Assembly: GCA_947568835.1 (NCBI GenBank)
Contig: OX387606.1
Location: forward strand, 14,818,001 to 14,882,000
DNA from: Protonemura montana
Lineage: Eukaryota > Arthropoda > Insecta > Plecoptera > Nemouridae
DNA length: 64,000 bases
Direction of reading: 5' to 3'
How positions within the stretch are numbered: position 1 is the first letter of the stretch; every line of letters begins with the position of its first letter. A program made the translations under genes and the position numbers. Below the pieces are notes generated by a model. It did no database searches and had not been told where the DNA came from. It saw only the letters and a list, made by a program, of their open reading frames with translations. Positions 26,001 to 38,083 of this stretch are shown one piece after another.

Positions 26001-27190
26001 AATGTACATTTAAAAGTATTTTAATGAAATGTTGATGCTGTCAAATCCTATTTTAACCCCTGCTTGTTAATTGCACATTTATGGTGGATTCAATGTGTTC
26101 ATTTAGGACGTTATTTTAAATTACTTTTAAAGTTTAAAACATCAGGAAGTTAACTATCACTCATTCTAGTTTCATTGAACTACATTGCTTCTAGTTTCAT
26201 TCACAGATAACACCTGTATAAAATAGCACATGCATTAGATTTACTTTTAAAATTCTAAAAACTAAAAAAATAAAAGCGGACAATGATCACATTTATCGCA
26301 GGTGCAACAATAATACACATGCATTTATTATTATTTAGTTTTCATATTTCTTCAAACACACTATTTTTTAATGAACTACAGTTACCAGTAATTCGGTAAA
26401 ATCAATGACTGGAAAACGTCGAGTCATCTGTTGTAGTTAAAATGAAAATTATTATCAATATAGTCCATCATGAGGTATAAAGAATGTGTTTGTGCGCCAA
26501 AAAGCCAGAATGTTAAATTTTTTACCCCCCGGCACAACCCATTTTCCACAGAGGGCTTCCATCGGCTTCGCGGGCTACTTATAATATATATGACACATTT
26601 TAAGAGCTCACCCACCCTTAAAATACGGACCCGCGAAGCCTAACCGTTTCGCTCGTAAAGTTATTTTTAGTTTAAGGTAGTACTTTTCGAAGTCACTGAA
26701 GTTTTCGCGGGAGGATGTAGAACGAAGAAATGGTATTTCTGGAAAGATAAAAATAAATTATCATTTTAATTTTTCCCGCAAGTTTGTGTGCCTAGCTAAT
26801 TTAACGCATTCTTAAATCAGAAACGTTTGTTAGCAAGAAATATAATAGCATATCGCGTAGCCGAGCTATTCATATATATTTACGAGGCGTCTAACTAACC
26901 ACTTAATTTAATTTACCTTCTTCGAAATGCCAGCACTTTTTCGTGATGCGTTTTTTTGTTTGCCATCGATGAAAGGGAACTTGATTGCGCGTACAAACGC
27001 ACGACGATGAAGCGAAATGAAACTCGGCTTGGGAAATTAGACAAGTTATCAATCAAGTCCGCGGGCGGCTTGACATTCGTGCTAATCGCCTATTGCCGTC
27101 TTTACGAGATAAGCCCGGCCCTTCTTGTGTTCATCCTCGGCAAACAAATTAGATTCAGTGGCAAAGAAATATCTCACCGGACCAGCCGCC

Positions 27191-27319
27191 ATGGGACATA
27201 CCCTATCTTATACAGCTGACAAGCACGCGGGTCTTCATGAGGCTAACAAAAGAGTTATGCGATGTGTTGATGGCATTTTTAGCTCAAATGTCAGCCGGAG
27301 ACGTTCCTATTGTTCGTGA
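27191..27319 (+). other. Small ORF with ideal start context
   Basis: GCCGCCATGG, the full vertebrate-type optimal initiation context, precedes a 42-codon ORF beginning MGHTLSYTADKHAGLHEANK. There is no signal peptide, membrane segment or known domain, and invertebrate start contexts usually differ. The frame is open upstream of this ATG. Without transcript evidence this is a curiosity. Confidence 0.1.
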
Positions 27320-29247
27320 CTATGTGAACATTTCATACCTTAGCATATTTTAAAACGAAAGGTTTTTTTTTTAGTTCGTCGTATTTTTTGACTACACACC
27401 AAGAGAATGCGTCAAAAGTATAAAATTCTTGAAAGTGAATTTACTAATTCAGCGTGTAAATCACCGAGAGGTTTCCAAAAAGAGGGCCTCGACCATGCAC
27501 GCTTTCATCCCTATGAGGTTGGCAGCCCATGTTTCTATACGCTTAAAAAATGGGAGAATATGCTCTGTTGGGGTGGCAATGCTGATAAAATCAGGAAACG
27601 GTCCTCTTTCAAACATTTTAAACATAAAGAGAGCTAGAAATCAAGTACAAGTATTAATTTCGAATGCTCTCCTAAATAAAGCTTTTTCCTCGAGCATGCT
27701 TATAAGGTTTTTAAGCCCTATTTTGGCAGTACTTGCAGGCTGTTTTAGCTTTGGAGCCGTAAGAAGCTAAAATTGCCGCTTTGTGGAAGCATACCCCCAA
27801 AAATAAATCATTTTCTGAAACAAAAGTCGCGTTTGAAGTTTGGTAGGTTTTGATACGTTATTGAACGTGTATTCCTCAGAAACGACACAACGAGTTTGAA
27901 AAATGCTATGGGTGTTTGTCAAACTGTTTCTTGGGCATCAGCGCTGGTTATTTGCTCCTCAACGGTAAACAGACTGTAGAAGAATTAAGCTGCAAGATAG
28001 CTTTTGGGCAAAGCTCGCAAGGAATAAAACTGACTAAGACTATATTTTTTGGTGTGCCATCGCATAAATAAATGACAACGAATTAACTTTGCTAACTCTT
28101 CCGAAAAGAAGTGCCCGAAGAGTCCCGCGGGAAAGTTGAATTTTAAATTTGTAGATTTTCTCCAACGACTAAACGAATTCAACGTTTGAAACTCGCAGAC
28201 ATTTCATACAACACAACTCACGTAGAGCTTTGTGTTTGTTTATCAGGCTTAGCATCTATTTTGTTTGCGATCGAGCTCGCCAAATGAAATCGACTCTATT
28301 TTCGTTACCAACGGCGTAAACCGAACGCGTTTCGTAGGCTGGAAGTTGAGTTTACAAATTCGCTATGCGTTGTGTAACCCTTTAGCTGGCCACTCGCATT
28401 ACCACCCTCTCGACCACCAGCTCGCCCACCTCCCCTCACGTCTGATTACCGGCAGCTCGGACTAATTTTCTCACCCCGAACCCACCCCTTGCCAACTAAC
28501 CCCTGACGAAGAACGTGATTAAACATACTAAATCATAATTATAGTTGTATTTTCGCCATTCACAGTTTTCGTCACGTCTCTTGGGTCGTGGGTTATAGAT
28601 TTTGGACAGAGCCATAACGGTCGATTAGCTCTTTTCTAACAAGATTGGAAACAGTCACGCAATATTTTTTTTCTTCAAATTTCTCCCCGAAAAATCTTAC
28701 TTTTAATATATTTTCCCTCTAGATGTACCGTTACTTTATGATTTATGGAATAGCTTAACGTTGAAGCTCGTAGATTATCGGTATAATTTTAAGGTATCAA
28801 AAAGCTTTACACACACACAAAAATAGACGACTTTTACTGAAAAACAGAGCTCCTGCTAAAAGGATGTGTTCTCGCCTGGCCTTTCGATCATGTCGCTCTT
28901 GACACCGACTTGTCACGCGGATGACACCGTCCTTGACGCCGACGCTGATTTTGCTGGAAGTGATTTCGATAGACTACATGGTTTTAAGCCGCCTTTGATC
29001 CGATACTTTGACTCTAACCTAACTAAATTTTGTCCCCCCGAGCAGAAGTAATTGCATTACAATTATTGGTTCCAGTCACTGTGTCATACCCCCAAACCAC
29101 ATCACGGGCAACCCACCGTCTTGTACCTCTCGCTCGCACACTAACCTATAGAAAAAATAGAGAAATTAGAGCTGAAAGTAAAATTTCTCAGCTGCCAAGT
29201 ACAGAATGATAAATTTCCCTTATTTCATATTGTTCTCTTTCTTACAG

Positions 29248-29391
29248 GTCGAACAGGGCGACGCTGTGACAAACGGTAGTAAATCATCATACGCAGCTTC
29301 AAACGACGTGTTTGGCTGCGTTGGACGCTGCCGACGCCGACGCCTACGCGAGGTGCCTTATCGCACCAGTGACGTTCTTCAAATTTTCCAG
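29248..29391 (+). CDS. Candidate coding exon, 48 codons, function unknown
   Basis: This is the best exon-like object in the window. A near-consensus acceptor (TGTTCTCTTTCTTACAG) ends at 29247 and a consensus donor CAG|GTAGGTGAG follows 29391. The 144 bases are open in one frame only, phase 0 in and out, and encode VEQGDAVTNGSKSSYAAS, a cysteine/arginine patch (GRCRRRRLREV) and an end at SDVLQIFQ. The exon is clearly more GC- and CpG-rich than its flanks, although part of this is a CGACGC run near 29325. A symmetric phase 0/0 exon can be an alternatively spliced cassette. I recognise no family. It could also be an exon of a long non-coding RNA. Confidence 0.3.
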
Positions 29392-30760
29392 GTAGGTGAG
29401 AAAAAGAAAATCGAGGAAAAATTTGCTGAAACGTACTACGTTAGCGAATAATCAAACTCTATATTGGAATATAATGTATCGTGGAAGGTGGAATACTCGT
29501 TTATTGCAGGTTAATAAACAGGCCATGCCCTCTACATTTTCCTTTGATCGCACGCGTGGCTGCTTCCCAAAGCTACTTTGCATCAATTAACACGGAGGGA
29601 TTAGGTAGGCATTTTATTATTTTAGCCAACATAAAGGGAGTTATAGAGATAATTTTTAATTAGATGTATGTATACATCATGAAAACAATAACCAAAAAAT
29701 GTCTGAAAGAGGTGTAATTACAAAATAAGCTCACCACTCGTGAAGATAATAATAACATTTGAATTGATTCTCCTGTTAATATTAATTGCATGCCCCTTTG
29801 ACAGCCAAACAATAGAATAACTCGATATCGACGTATTTATCGAATATGGCTACAAAAGCACACAGATGACACACTGTTATAGGCGTGCTTTGTTTTAGAA
29901 CAGTCTTTCAATCGCGTGTATGCATTGATGACAAACTATCAGGAGAGCTGACCAATAAAAACGCCGGTTTACTTTGGCACAGATTCATGTTATGCCAGAA
30001 GAGAAACTATGGCCGGAGGAAGAACAAGCGCATGAAAAATATGGCAAGTGAAAAAGGGTTGACCTTGCTGTTCTGCTAAAGGGAAATGTGATACGTTCGC
30101 TAAAAAAAAACGTTTTTCTTTCAAAAAGTTATCCTAGCAGAGATCCTGACTTTGGCTCAAGAGTCTAACATAGTAAATTGTACCACTAAGGAACTTTAAT
30201 AGTGAGAATTACGAGTCTTTTACACTGCAAAAGCCGTACACGCAATAGCGAGACATTGTTTTCCTTTGGATTCAGTGCAAGCGACGAGAAGAAAGAGTGT
30301 TAACGTTCTATAAATTTCTTGGCAGAGCTCGGACTAAAAATAGCTTGTTTGTGCGAAAAAAAAGGGTTAATCGATTATAGCACTCCTTGTTTTCTTCCGA
30401 CCGCCACCCATGTATGTGCCTCGTAAATAAAATGCAAGGTGCAGGTCAAAATAATAATGTAGTTTCTCCTATCTGAAACGTGGCCAGGAAAAGTTTCGTG
30501 TGGCAAGTACGGTTGTAATGTCACAATCAGTTCTGAAGAGATATCACTTCTGTGTGTATAGGTATGGCGTGTGTACCTACCATTGGCTAACTAAATGGCA
30601 TATGGGAGTTGACCAATGTAACTGTATATAGGTATATATTGGATGGAACTAAGGATTGATATTAAAATCACGTAGTGAACAACAAAGCCAAGTGGAAATC
30701 ATTTCATGGGACCAATATCGGCGTCCCTGCACGTATGACCGTAACCCCTGATTGTGTCCT

Positions 30761-30797
30761 AGCCGGAGTAAAACTGGTACAGTTCGCTACTCCGGCT
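30761..30797. other. Strong GC-rich hairpin
   Basis: AGCCGGAGTA (30761-30770) and TACTCCGGCT (30788-30797) are perfect complements. Inside them, AACTG (30772-30776) pairs with CAGTT (30780-30784) around a GTA triloop. That gives 15 base pairs and one small internal loop in 37 bases. It is the most stable local hairpin I found. It is too short for a typical pre-miRNA, and the flanks do not extend the stem. Confidence 0.5.
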
Positions 30798-31070
30798 CTT
30801 TATGAAATTCACCTGCCAGGCATCGACTCGATTGCAGGTTATCTTGGAAATTGCTATTTAACTGGCGGATTTTCGTTTGAATTTGCTTTCAGGGGCAAAT
30901 GCACTTATTTTTTCTATTTGTCAAGAAATCGATTCTGAAACCTGTATGTTTTGATCTGCTTTTATGAACGTTTTCGTCACTGTTACTTTTACGCAGGTCG
31001 TTAATTTATACCTACTATCTTACGGGTTTCATTACATGTAAAAAGGTATTAAGAACCTATCGATTCAAAC

Positions 31071-31154
31071 AATTTGTCCAATAACTCACACAATTTGACA
31101 CACAATTCACACAGATTGACAAACAAATCACGTAGTTTGAAAAATATATATAAC
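31071..31154. repeat. 21-bp tandem repeat, four diverged units
   Basis: Units begin at 31071, 31092, 31113 and 31134. The shared pattern is AATTTGACA-CACAA-TCAC-AC. The last unit is degenerate and AT-rich. It is old, judging by divergence between units. Confidence 0.7.
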
Positions 31155-31577
31155 TCGCAAACAGCAAATTTTGACATTCGTTCGTTATAGGTTAGTCATT
31201 TTTAGTGATATTAATCGAAAAGAAATAAGATTTGCCAAAAAATGTCAGATTTCTGTGCGCAGCATTTATAACCGTGGCTCTATGACGGCAATATTGCAAC
31301 AAAGTTTTGCGTCTACTAAAAAAATATAATTTACGGATGTGACATTTTGATAAATTTATAGATGTTACGTAAGCCAGTAATCTTATCGTCAAGACAGAAT
31401 GTTCAGCAAAATTTCTCCAAGACTCGCCTAGATTTCCACTGTACAGTCTCACATGACACATACTGCGCCTTCCAAAAATGGCCTCCCCGATGCGAAATTT
31501 AACATTTTCCTCATTTCCCCTTAAAAGTAATAACAACAATAACTACGTACTGCGTCTCAGATTGTTGTTCTCCGCAG

Positions 31578-31838
31578 AAAACGCGTGCGAGACATGTGCG
31601 CGAGTAAAAGGCATGCCAACATTCCAGCTTTTATAGCCGAGGTGGCCTCCGCTAGCGACCGTAAAACTTGTCATATCAATAATGGCTCAAAACCGACTCG
31701 CCATTTTTCGGAAGAGGAAAACTTCAAATGTGCCACTACGGCTACCTTGGATCGTTACTTGGGGAAACCTTCGACACCTTTTCCGTCCAGAACGTCATCT
31801 CCTAGTTTCGTAGAAGTGCAGCTTCACCCAGCCAGCAA
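31578..31838 (+). other. Candidate internal exon (261 bp)
   Basis: A good acceptor (TTGTTGTTCTCCGCAG) ends at 31577 and a donor-like AA|GTATAAG follows 31838. One frame is open for 86 full codons; it enters with one leftover base and leaves with two. The product includes RHANIPAFIAEVASASDRK and HFSEEENFKC, with no recognised domain. The interval is richer in G+C than its flanks. An overlapping frame from 31854 to 32234 (126 codons) ends in a lysine-rich, helix-like stretch. It is weakly supported without a transcript. Confidence 0.2.
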
Positions 31839-32030
31839 GTATAAGGGTGTTGAATGCGGCAGCTTCTCTGGCACTTACAAGTTTCGACTTCGTTTTGTGT
31901 TAAATGTAACTTGTATTGCACTCCGGGGTCTCGTTCTTGTATGACAGTATTTTCTGATGTAAAAACATACGGTAAACCGCACGGTTGTTTCCTTTGTTCT
32001 TATGTAGAATATTTCTCGTTCGCTTCGTCG

Positions 32031-32045
32031 ATATATATATATATA
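32031..32045. repeat. Short (AT)n microsatellite
   Basis: Seven to eight AT dinucleotides in a row. Confidence 0.85.
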
Positions 32046-32363
32046 AGGTATCGTGTATTTCTTCTCGTAAAGAAAATGAAAAAAATATCAAAACTGGTAC
32101 GAGGCAAAGTAAACGTACCTTGGAGGCATATTATTGAAAGCGAATTTTATGAAAACGAAAAAAAAAATGCATGGGAGCTGTTAAAGCAACTTCTTGCACC
32201 CACTGAAAGAGCAAAGAATTTTGCGTTTGATTAAGGAGACGTCTTAAAAATATGAACAAAAACCGAAGCCTTGTGCAAAATCCATTGAATCTTTTAAATA
32301 TTATTGTAACGTACAAAATTGGTTAGTCATTATCATTCGTTATCATTTTTAGAGAAAAAAAAA

Positions 32364-32385
32364 ATATATATATATATATATATAT
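32364..32385. repeat. (AT)11 microsatellite
   Basis: Eleven AT dinucleotides, preceded by a run of ten A. Confidence 0.9.
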
Positions 32386-32776
32386 GTTTTTAAGTACTGT
32401 GTCGAAAATTTGCTCCAGAGATACTTGTTTCATTTTCTGTAGCGTTCTCCGCTTTGTTCTACAAATGATAACTAACCGTATATTTAATCGACGCGTTAAT
32501 TAAAATAACTGACACTGTTAAGTTAATTGTAAATAGTATGTGATTTTTTTTTTGGAGTAAAAAAGTATTCCTTGATACGAACTGTAACACTAAGTCAAAA
32601 TTTTTTAAATTGTACATATATTTTCTCAATATTTCTTCTGTAGGTACACTGTCTATTGAGAATAAGAACCTCTAACAAAAATGGCCAATACTATCTTCTT
32701 GCCTATTAGCTGTTATAGGCGAATGTTGCTAAAAACTAGGGGAGCAGCTGTTATTTTTGGTGGTTCTTATCCTGAA

Positions 32777-32828
32777 TTGACAATAGACAGTTGACAGTAC
32801 AGACAGTTGACAGTTGACAAGAATTGAC
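32777..32828. promoter_or_regulatory. Cluster of TTGAC / CAGTTGAC motifs
   Basis: TTGAC occurs at 32777, 32791, 32807, 32814 and 32824. The octamer CAGTTGAC occurs at 32788, 32804 and 32811, and TTGACAG at 32791 and 32807. TGACAG is the core site of Meis/Homothorax TALE homeodomain proteins. The array could equally be a decayed tandem repeat. Meis binding is inference. Confidence 0.35.
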
Positions 32829-33718
32829 TTGAAGTTCTTCTCATTAAAATGTGCTTTGATTGCAGACTGCGATTTACCAAGGAACATGTATTATATTCAA
32901 AATTGCATTGCGTTATATTTCTTTCTAGATGTGTTGTTTCCAAAATTTGAGCCAGCATTATTTCTTTATTAAGGAACCAAACTTTCAAAACATATTTTCG
33001 TCTTACCTCTAGCATTACATTGAGGAGCATAATTTTCTTGTCATAACTTAGAAAAAGTTTCCAAGAATATGGCTCATAAAGTATCCACCAGTATATATAC
33101 GAGCGTGGTTAAGTCTGCATCACTTCTTAATCGATAATAAAAATAAAACGGGCAATGTGGCACCTCCACCAAAGCGGCAGATATCTAGCTCAAAAATAGC
33201 AAATAGCTTTTGTGTCCTTCATAGAGACTTTACCACGTCCCCGCGCAATGCTCTATAACTTTCGACTCGATTTTCGACTTTTACAGCCGACAAAATTGAT
33301 TCTTTATTTCACCACACTGGTTTTATGTGAGAGCTTTTGTCGAGACTTGCCATAGTAAACTTGGAGTTTGGATTAAGGGAGGTTTAATTTATAGAGGACC
33401 TTCTCCATAAGATGTTTGCAATCAATGAAGTGGGTTGTGAACTAGCTGCAACTTTTAGCTACTTACGTCGAGCGCGAGTTTTCTTCTATTTTCCATCCAG
33501 TTGGTAATCAAACATAGGAAATTAATGAAACAGTTCCATCTCGTCAATCATAAAAGAAAACAAATTTTAATTATTTCTAAAAGTGTGCAGTATTTTTCAG
33601 CACCGTGCCCTCAAGCGAGGTTTAATTATTCATTTAAAATGAATATGGAGTTAGTCTGCGTCGTTGTCAGCTGCACACTCAACAAGGATGCAACTAGTTT
33701 TATCTTGGCATGCACAGT

Positions 33719-33744
33719 GATTAATTAATTACTTGATTAATTAG
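33719..33744. promoter_or_regulatory. Paired GATTAATTA homeodomain-type sites
   Basis: GATTAATTAATTAC and GATTAATTAG lie 16 bases apart in the same orientation. TAATTA is the generic Antennapedia-class homeodomain core. In AT-rich DNA such sites arise readily, so specificity is low. Confidence 0.25.
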
Positions 33745-36439
33745 ACCACGTAGAAGAAAAATAATGCTCTCCTTGTTTTAGCTCATGTATAAAACGGTAA
33801 TGCATTCCACGAGTCTTGTAAAAAGCACCTATTTAAGAATATACTTTTCTCATTCAGCTCATAGTTCTCATCGCGAGAAACTTTTCCCGTTTCAATAGAC
33901 GTTTTGCAAAAGCATTGCACATGCATTTGAAGATTTTCTTAATTTTTCAAAAATATCAAATTAGTAGGTAATAAACTAAGTACTTCAGTAGGGATTGCCT
34001 TAAATTCGCCTTAGCGCTGCGAAACTAGAGCACAAGCATTCCATTAAAAGTAGCTTGTCAAAAAAAGCGGAAAGTGATTCTTTTTCTGCATCTCAAAAAT
34101 TTTAATTTTGGGATTCCACACAGCATTATTTTATTTTGAATTTTTCTCTACAGCCACGCTCGAATCCGTCTATTATTTTTATTGGAAGCAGAATGGCGCT
34201 CATTTGAAGATAATAGTTTTCGAGCGTTTTTTAAACTTTAATGGTCTTATTAATATCGCTATTCTTTTAACGATATCTTGTAAAAATAATTGGCATCATA
34301 AAAAATATGTCGTGTTCAGTTCAAGCTAGCATGTGAAATAATTTGAGCCACTTCAACATGTACAAAAAGCAAAATAATCATAGCCTAAATTAAAGCCTCT
34401 TGAAATGTCGAGTCTTGATGTTAAAGATGCAACTAAAGTAAATTCTAGGTACTTCGTTCTGTATTGAGATTGCAGCTTCGTATAACAAACTATAAAAAAG
34501 AGGATCCAGGAAAGTACATTTGGAAATCCGAATAACCTCAGCTATTGAAAAAACAAAAAGGAACCAAATTCGTGGAACTCCATATAATTATTATTAGATG
34601 CACCTGACATATCTTTCATCCTTTACACAAATAATACACACATTTATAGACGCTAGAGATAAAACAGGTAATACAAACATCTGTCTTCATTTTCAGAAGC
34701 AAACCTCACTTGTTTAACAAAGAAATCAATTTGATTTCCTCGATAGGTTATGACAAAGTAAATCAGTTTTTCCATGTTTCCACGTAACACATGTTTGGTA
34801 AATGAGGGACAGAGCAAGTTCCGCTGACTCTAGCATAAAGTTAAGAGACGCGAGCCTCCTATTCATGTATACGTTCGAGCGAGACCACTTCTCTTCCAAA
34901 ACCTACCCTGCCACCCATTAATCGTGAAGCTTCCCAGTACCGCCGGCAGGGGTAGTGCCAGCTCCCAGCCTGCCTTAGCAACCTGGGAAACAGCCGCTAG
35001 ACACTGATAGATGATATTTGAAGCCTATGAACCCATTCAGAACAATTCTGAAATCGAGAAACAGACAGCTGAGGTCTCATGGGGTCGTCAACTATTATGC
35101 ATCTTCATACATGGTAGCTCCAAACGTTAGCTTTCGTTGGGCGCGTTTAGGTATAGTGCTGCAAACGTGAGCATATCTCGATCAAAAGCGTATCATTCAT
35201 CCGACTAGGCCTCACATGTTGCTAGCTCTGAAGCCTACGACGCTGCGCTAGCAGTTGCGATTCTGGCAAATAGAAAGGTCGTGACTTTTGAACACTTTTT
35301 AATGATGACGTTGGAAGTAGAAACATGTTACGAATCGTGCCACTATGTTTTTTTTTGCTGAGAAAAAAAAACGACCGTGTTTGATTGCCTTTTGAAACGG
35401 CAGAACGGGTTCGATTTCTCCCAATCATTTTCAAGCAATAATAGCTGTTGAATTGGTTTCCAATACATCGGGCTAATTCCTCAACTAGAACCATTAGCAT
35501 AGTTTATCTTTTTGATTTGGACGAATCACCTTTTTTTTGTGTTAGTTTTTTTTTCATTTTTTAAAGCTGCACACTGGATTTCTCTGCGGCAGATAGTTCT
35601 TTGGGTGCCTTTTGCGCGCGCTCATTTTTTGAGAGAAAAAAAATGTTCTAAGCAGAAATTGCAATAACATCGTAATTTATTTCCTTCACAAATAACTTGT
35701 TTACACTGACACCAAGAGATATTAAAAGCGGCGTGAATGCTAGCAAGACGGAACCCCTGTAAAGGATAATATTAGTTTGACACTTTGCAGCACAGGGATT
35801 CCAGCTCCTGCAGGTAAACACGAGATGTAATCCCGTTCCAGGAATTAATTATAAAAAAATGTATACAGTTCATAAAAGGGAACACAAATTTATTTTTTGA
35901 AAAACCAATGATTGCTAGTTGCGAACAATACGCGCGGCCACCCCCAACTTGAGATCTCTGCTATTAAAACTTTCTCTTGCGGGTTTTTTGTGATGTTAAT
36001 GGCCTGTGCAACTCGACTAATGATGTTTGTGAATGAATAATGTCGACTTCTAGATCGAGATGGAAATTCGGGAGTTGAAGTTAAATTTCTCGAGTTCCGT
36101 TCTTGGCAATTACAACTTTTTTTCAAAAAAATAGTATGTAACTCTTCATTCAGTAGCACCGATCAATTCTAAATTTCCACGCCTTGTTTAAATAAAGATG
36201 AGCAAAAATAATCGACCAAGAATCTCAGGTCAAGGAGTCAACACAGGCATGAGATTCAACTTTTAACTCCACTTAGCAGAGCACCCACTTCGACGTCGCT
36301 GACCCTTTTCACACCATAAAAAGCCGCTTCTGGATAGCAGTAACAATTCGCCAAATTAGAAACTAAAGAGTGAACATCGCTGAGATCGTTATTTCCAACA
36401 AACAGAAGGCACAGTCGCTGTTATCAACCCCCGCTTTAG

Positions 36440-37010
36440 CGCGACGAGATGACTTTTACTCAGTCCATTGCGGCACGGATATGAAAGTCACCGCAACTGA
36501 CCTAATTGTGTCGACAATATAAGGACCTAAGTGTTTCGGTTGATGCTTTAGGGGCCAGTCGCAGAGACAAGCATTATCCAGGTTGTACAGAATCCAGAGA
36601 ACAAGAGCTCTCAAACCAGACAGAACAGAACATCAGAGAACTGCAGACGCAACAAGATTAAACCCCGTATCCATGACTCCGGTTGACATCGTCGCGGAAA
36701 GCGGCGAAGCATCTTTCCTTTTAAACACACATCGTATCCGTCGAGACCACATCTCTTTTCTCTTGCTACCAGTCCCCCAAAGTTCGCGCGTTGCGCTCGA
36801 ATTCGACGGCGTCGGCGGCGTCGTCCGGCAAGCGTCGCGACGCCCTCTCGGTCACGTTGCGCAATGCGGAAACAACACGACGACTACGACGACGACCCAA
36901 TCTCAAAACAAATGAAACACATAACCCCCGATCCCATAGCAGTGAGTCTCGAAAACAAGCTGCACGCACACGCACTCGCATATCGCATCGTGGTCTCTCA
37001 GATCTCACTC
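36440..37010. other. CpG-rich patch, possible promoter or regulatory element
   Basis: CpG density rises here, peaking at 36795-36900 with GACGGCGTCGGCGGCGTCG and an ACG/ACT triplet run. A TATAAGG lies at 36518-36524 and a CCAGTC initiator-like word at 36555, about 39 bases on, which is longer than the usual TATA-to-start spacing. Overlapping frames of 80-110 codons exist on both strands and look like by-products of stop-poor composition. Promoter function is conjecture. Confidence 0.25.
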
Positions 37011-37570
37011 ACATACCACTGAAATACACATATTACAAAGCGAAACAGAACACATAATCCGTATGATTGTTATGTATAGCAACGGGGAAATCCACAGCGC
37101 GGTTTTCGGCTTTCCTATCAACATACTAAATGCGGACTTGTGGTCGTGCCTGTTTTAGAGTAGAAAGTTATTGGGTGTTGGGGCCCGTTTCAACAAATTT
37201 ACAGCATATTTATCTGGTAGACGAGCGATAATAACGGCCGGGGGTACGCGTATGTGCATGGAATAAGACTGGCTTCAGAATCTACCTCCAGTAGCACGCG
37301 ATTTGAATTACTTTGTGGTGGTAGTTATGAAAACAGATTGCGACGCCCGTCGCTAAGTAAATATTACTAATGAGTAAACTGCTAGAAAAGTGAACATAAA
37401 CATTAGAAACTTTTAATGAAAGGTATACATACGTACCGATAGTCTATTTTTTCTTCATTCTGACCGAAACATGTGAACGTTTAAAGATAAAACTGATACA
37501 TAAGGTTGTGTATTAGAAAAAAACTACTTAGTAACTGAAATTTGAGGTTAATAAAAATCTTAATGAAATC

Positions 37571-37610
37571 GAGGAGCCAGGTTTGCTTTGCGGGCTGCGT
37601 TTAGGAGCTT
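37571..37610 (+). repeat. GAGGAGCC-family short repeat, copy 2
   Basis: The copy reads GAGGAGCCAGGTTTGCTTTG then CGGGCTGCGTTTAGGAGCTT. It is the first of three copies within about 510 bases. AGCC near the 5' end can pair with GGGCT in the middle, so each copy could fold into a small hairpin. Confidence 0.6.
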
Positions 37611-37861
37611 GTGTTTATCCGTACTTGAATAGGAAAAGGATCTTGCTCTGGTGATTAATTAATTATTTTTTACTGTGAGGTGAGCAAAGAGATGTGAGTT
37701 CTCCATGAAGGTTGATTTAGAACTTTTAGGGGTACATGGCGTGCATTTTATTGTATATGCTTCCCGGCAAGAAGTATAGTCTCGGTGAAATATTGCTGTT
37801 AAGTTCATCGTGGGATACGCAACACGAGCTCTTCATTTTGATGGATTTAATCGAGTTTAAC

Positions 37862-37903
37862 GGAGGAGCCGAGTTTGCTCTGTGGGTTGCATTTAGGGGA
37901 AGC
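37862..37903 (+). repeat. GAGGAGCC-family short repeat, copy 3
   Basis: The copy reads GGAGGAGCCGAGTTTGCTCT then GTGGGTTGCATTTAGGGG. Upstream AT-rich DNA (TTTAATCGAGTTTAACG) resembles the sequence before the other copies, so the unit may extend 10-15 bases 5'. A T-rich run follows. Confidence 0.65.
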
Positions 37904-38041
37904 ATTTTTTTTTTTTTATTTGTTTGAATCGTCATGGAATCTTGTTTCATAATAACGAGGTGTGACGCGGATATAATTAGCCTTGAATACGTGGTGTATG
38001 CCTTTAATGTTGTAATTAAATTATAGTTAATATAATTTCGT

Positions 38042-38083
38042 GGAGGAGCCGAGTTTTTTCTTCGGGCTGTGTCAAGGGGCTCT
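38042..38083 (+). repeat. GAGGAGCC-family short repeat, copy 4
   Basis: The copy reads GGAGGAGCCGAGTTTTTTCT then TCGGGCTGTGTCAAGGGGCT. Spacing to the previous copies is about 180 and 290 bases, so this is not a simple tandem array. Confidence 0.6.

Larger units (their letters stand above)
18760..29240. other. Non-coding stretch, few repeats
   Basis: No gene is recognised. It contains a CpG-rich patch at 19940-20015, and a 10-bp AT inverted repeat at 20548-20557/20579-20588. A 132-codon frame at 22532-22930 is opposed by an open minus-strand frame and has no domain. A small ORF with an ideal start context at 27191 is listed separately. Sequence from 23 to 27 kb is notably featureless. Confidence 0.55.
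29400..36430. other. Non-coding stretch
   Basis: No gene is recognised outside the candidate exon at 31578-31838. The hairpin at 30761, the 21-bp repeat at 31071, AT microsatellites and the TTGAC cluster are listed separately. An isolated B-box-like GGGTTCGATTTC at about 35408 has no A box or acceptor pairing. 33-36 kb is plain AT-rich sequence. Confidence 0.55.

Noticed and set aside
35405-35420. tRNA B-box-like GGGTTCGATTTC
   Set aside because: No A box, no acceptor or anticodon stem pairing. The same applies to GTTCGAATC near 20415.
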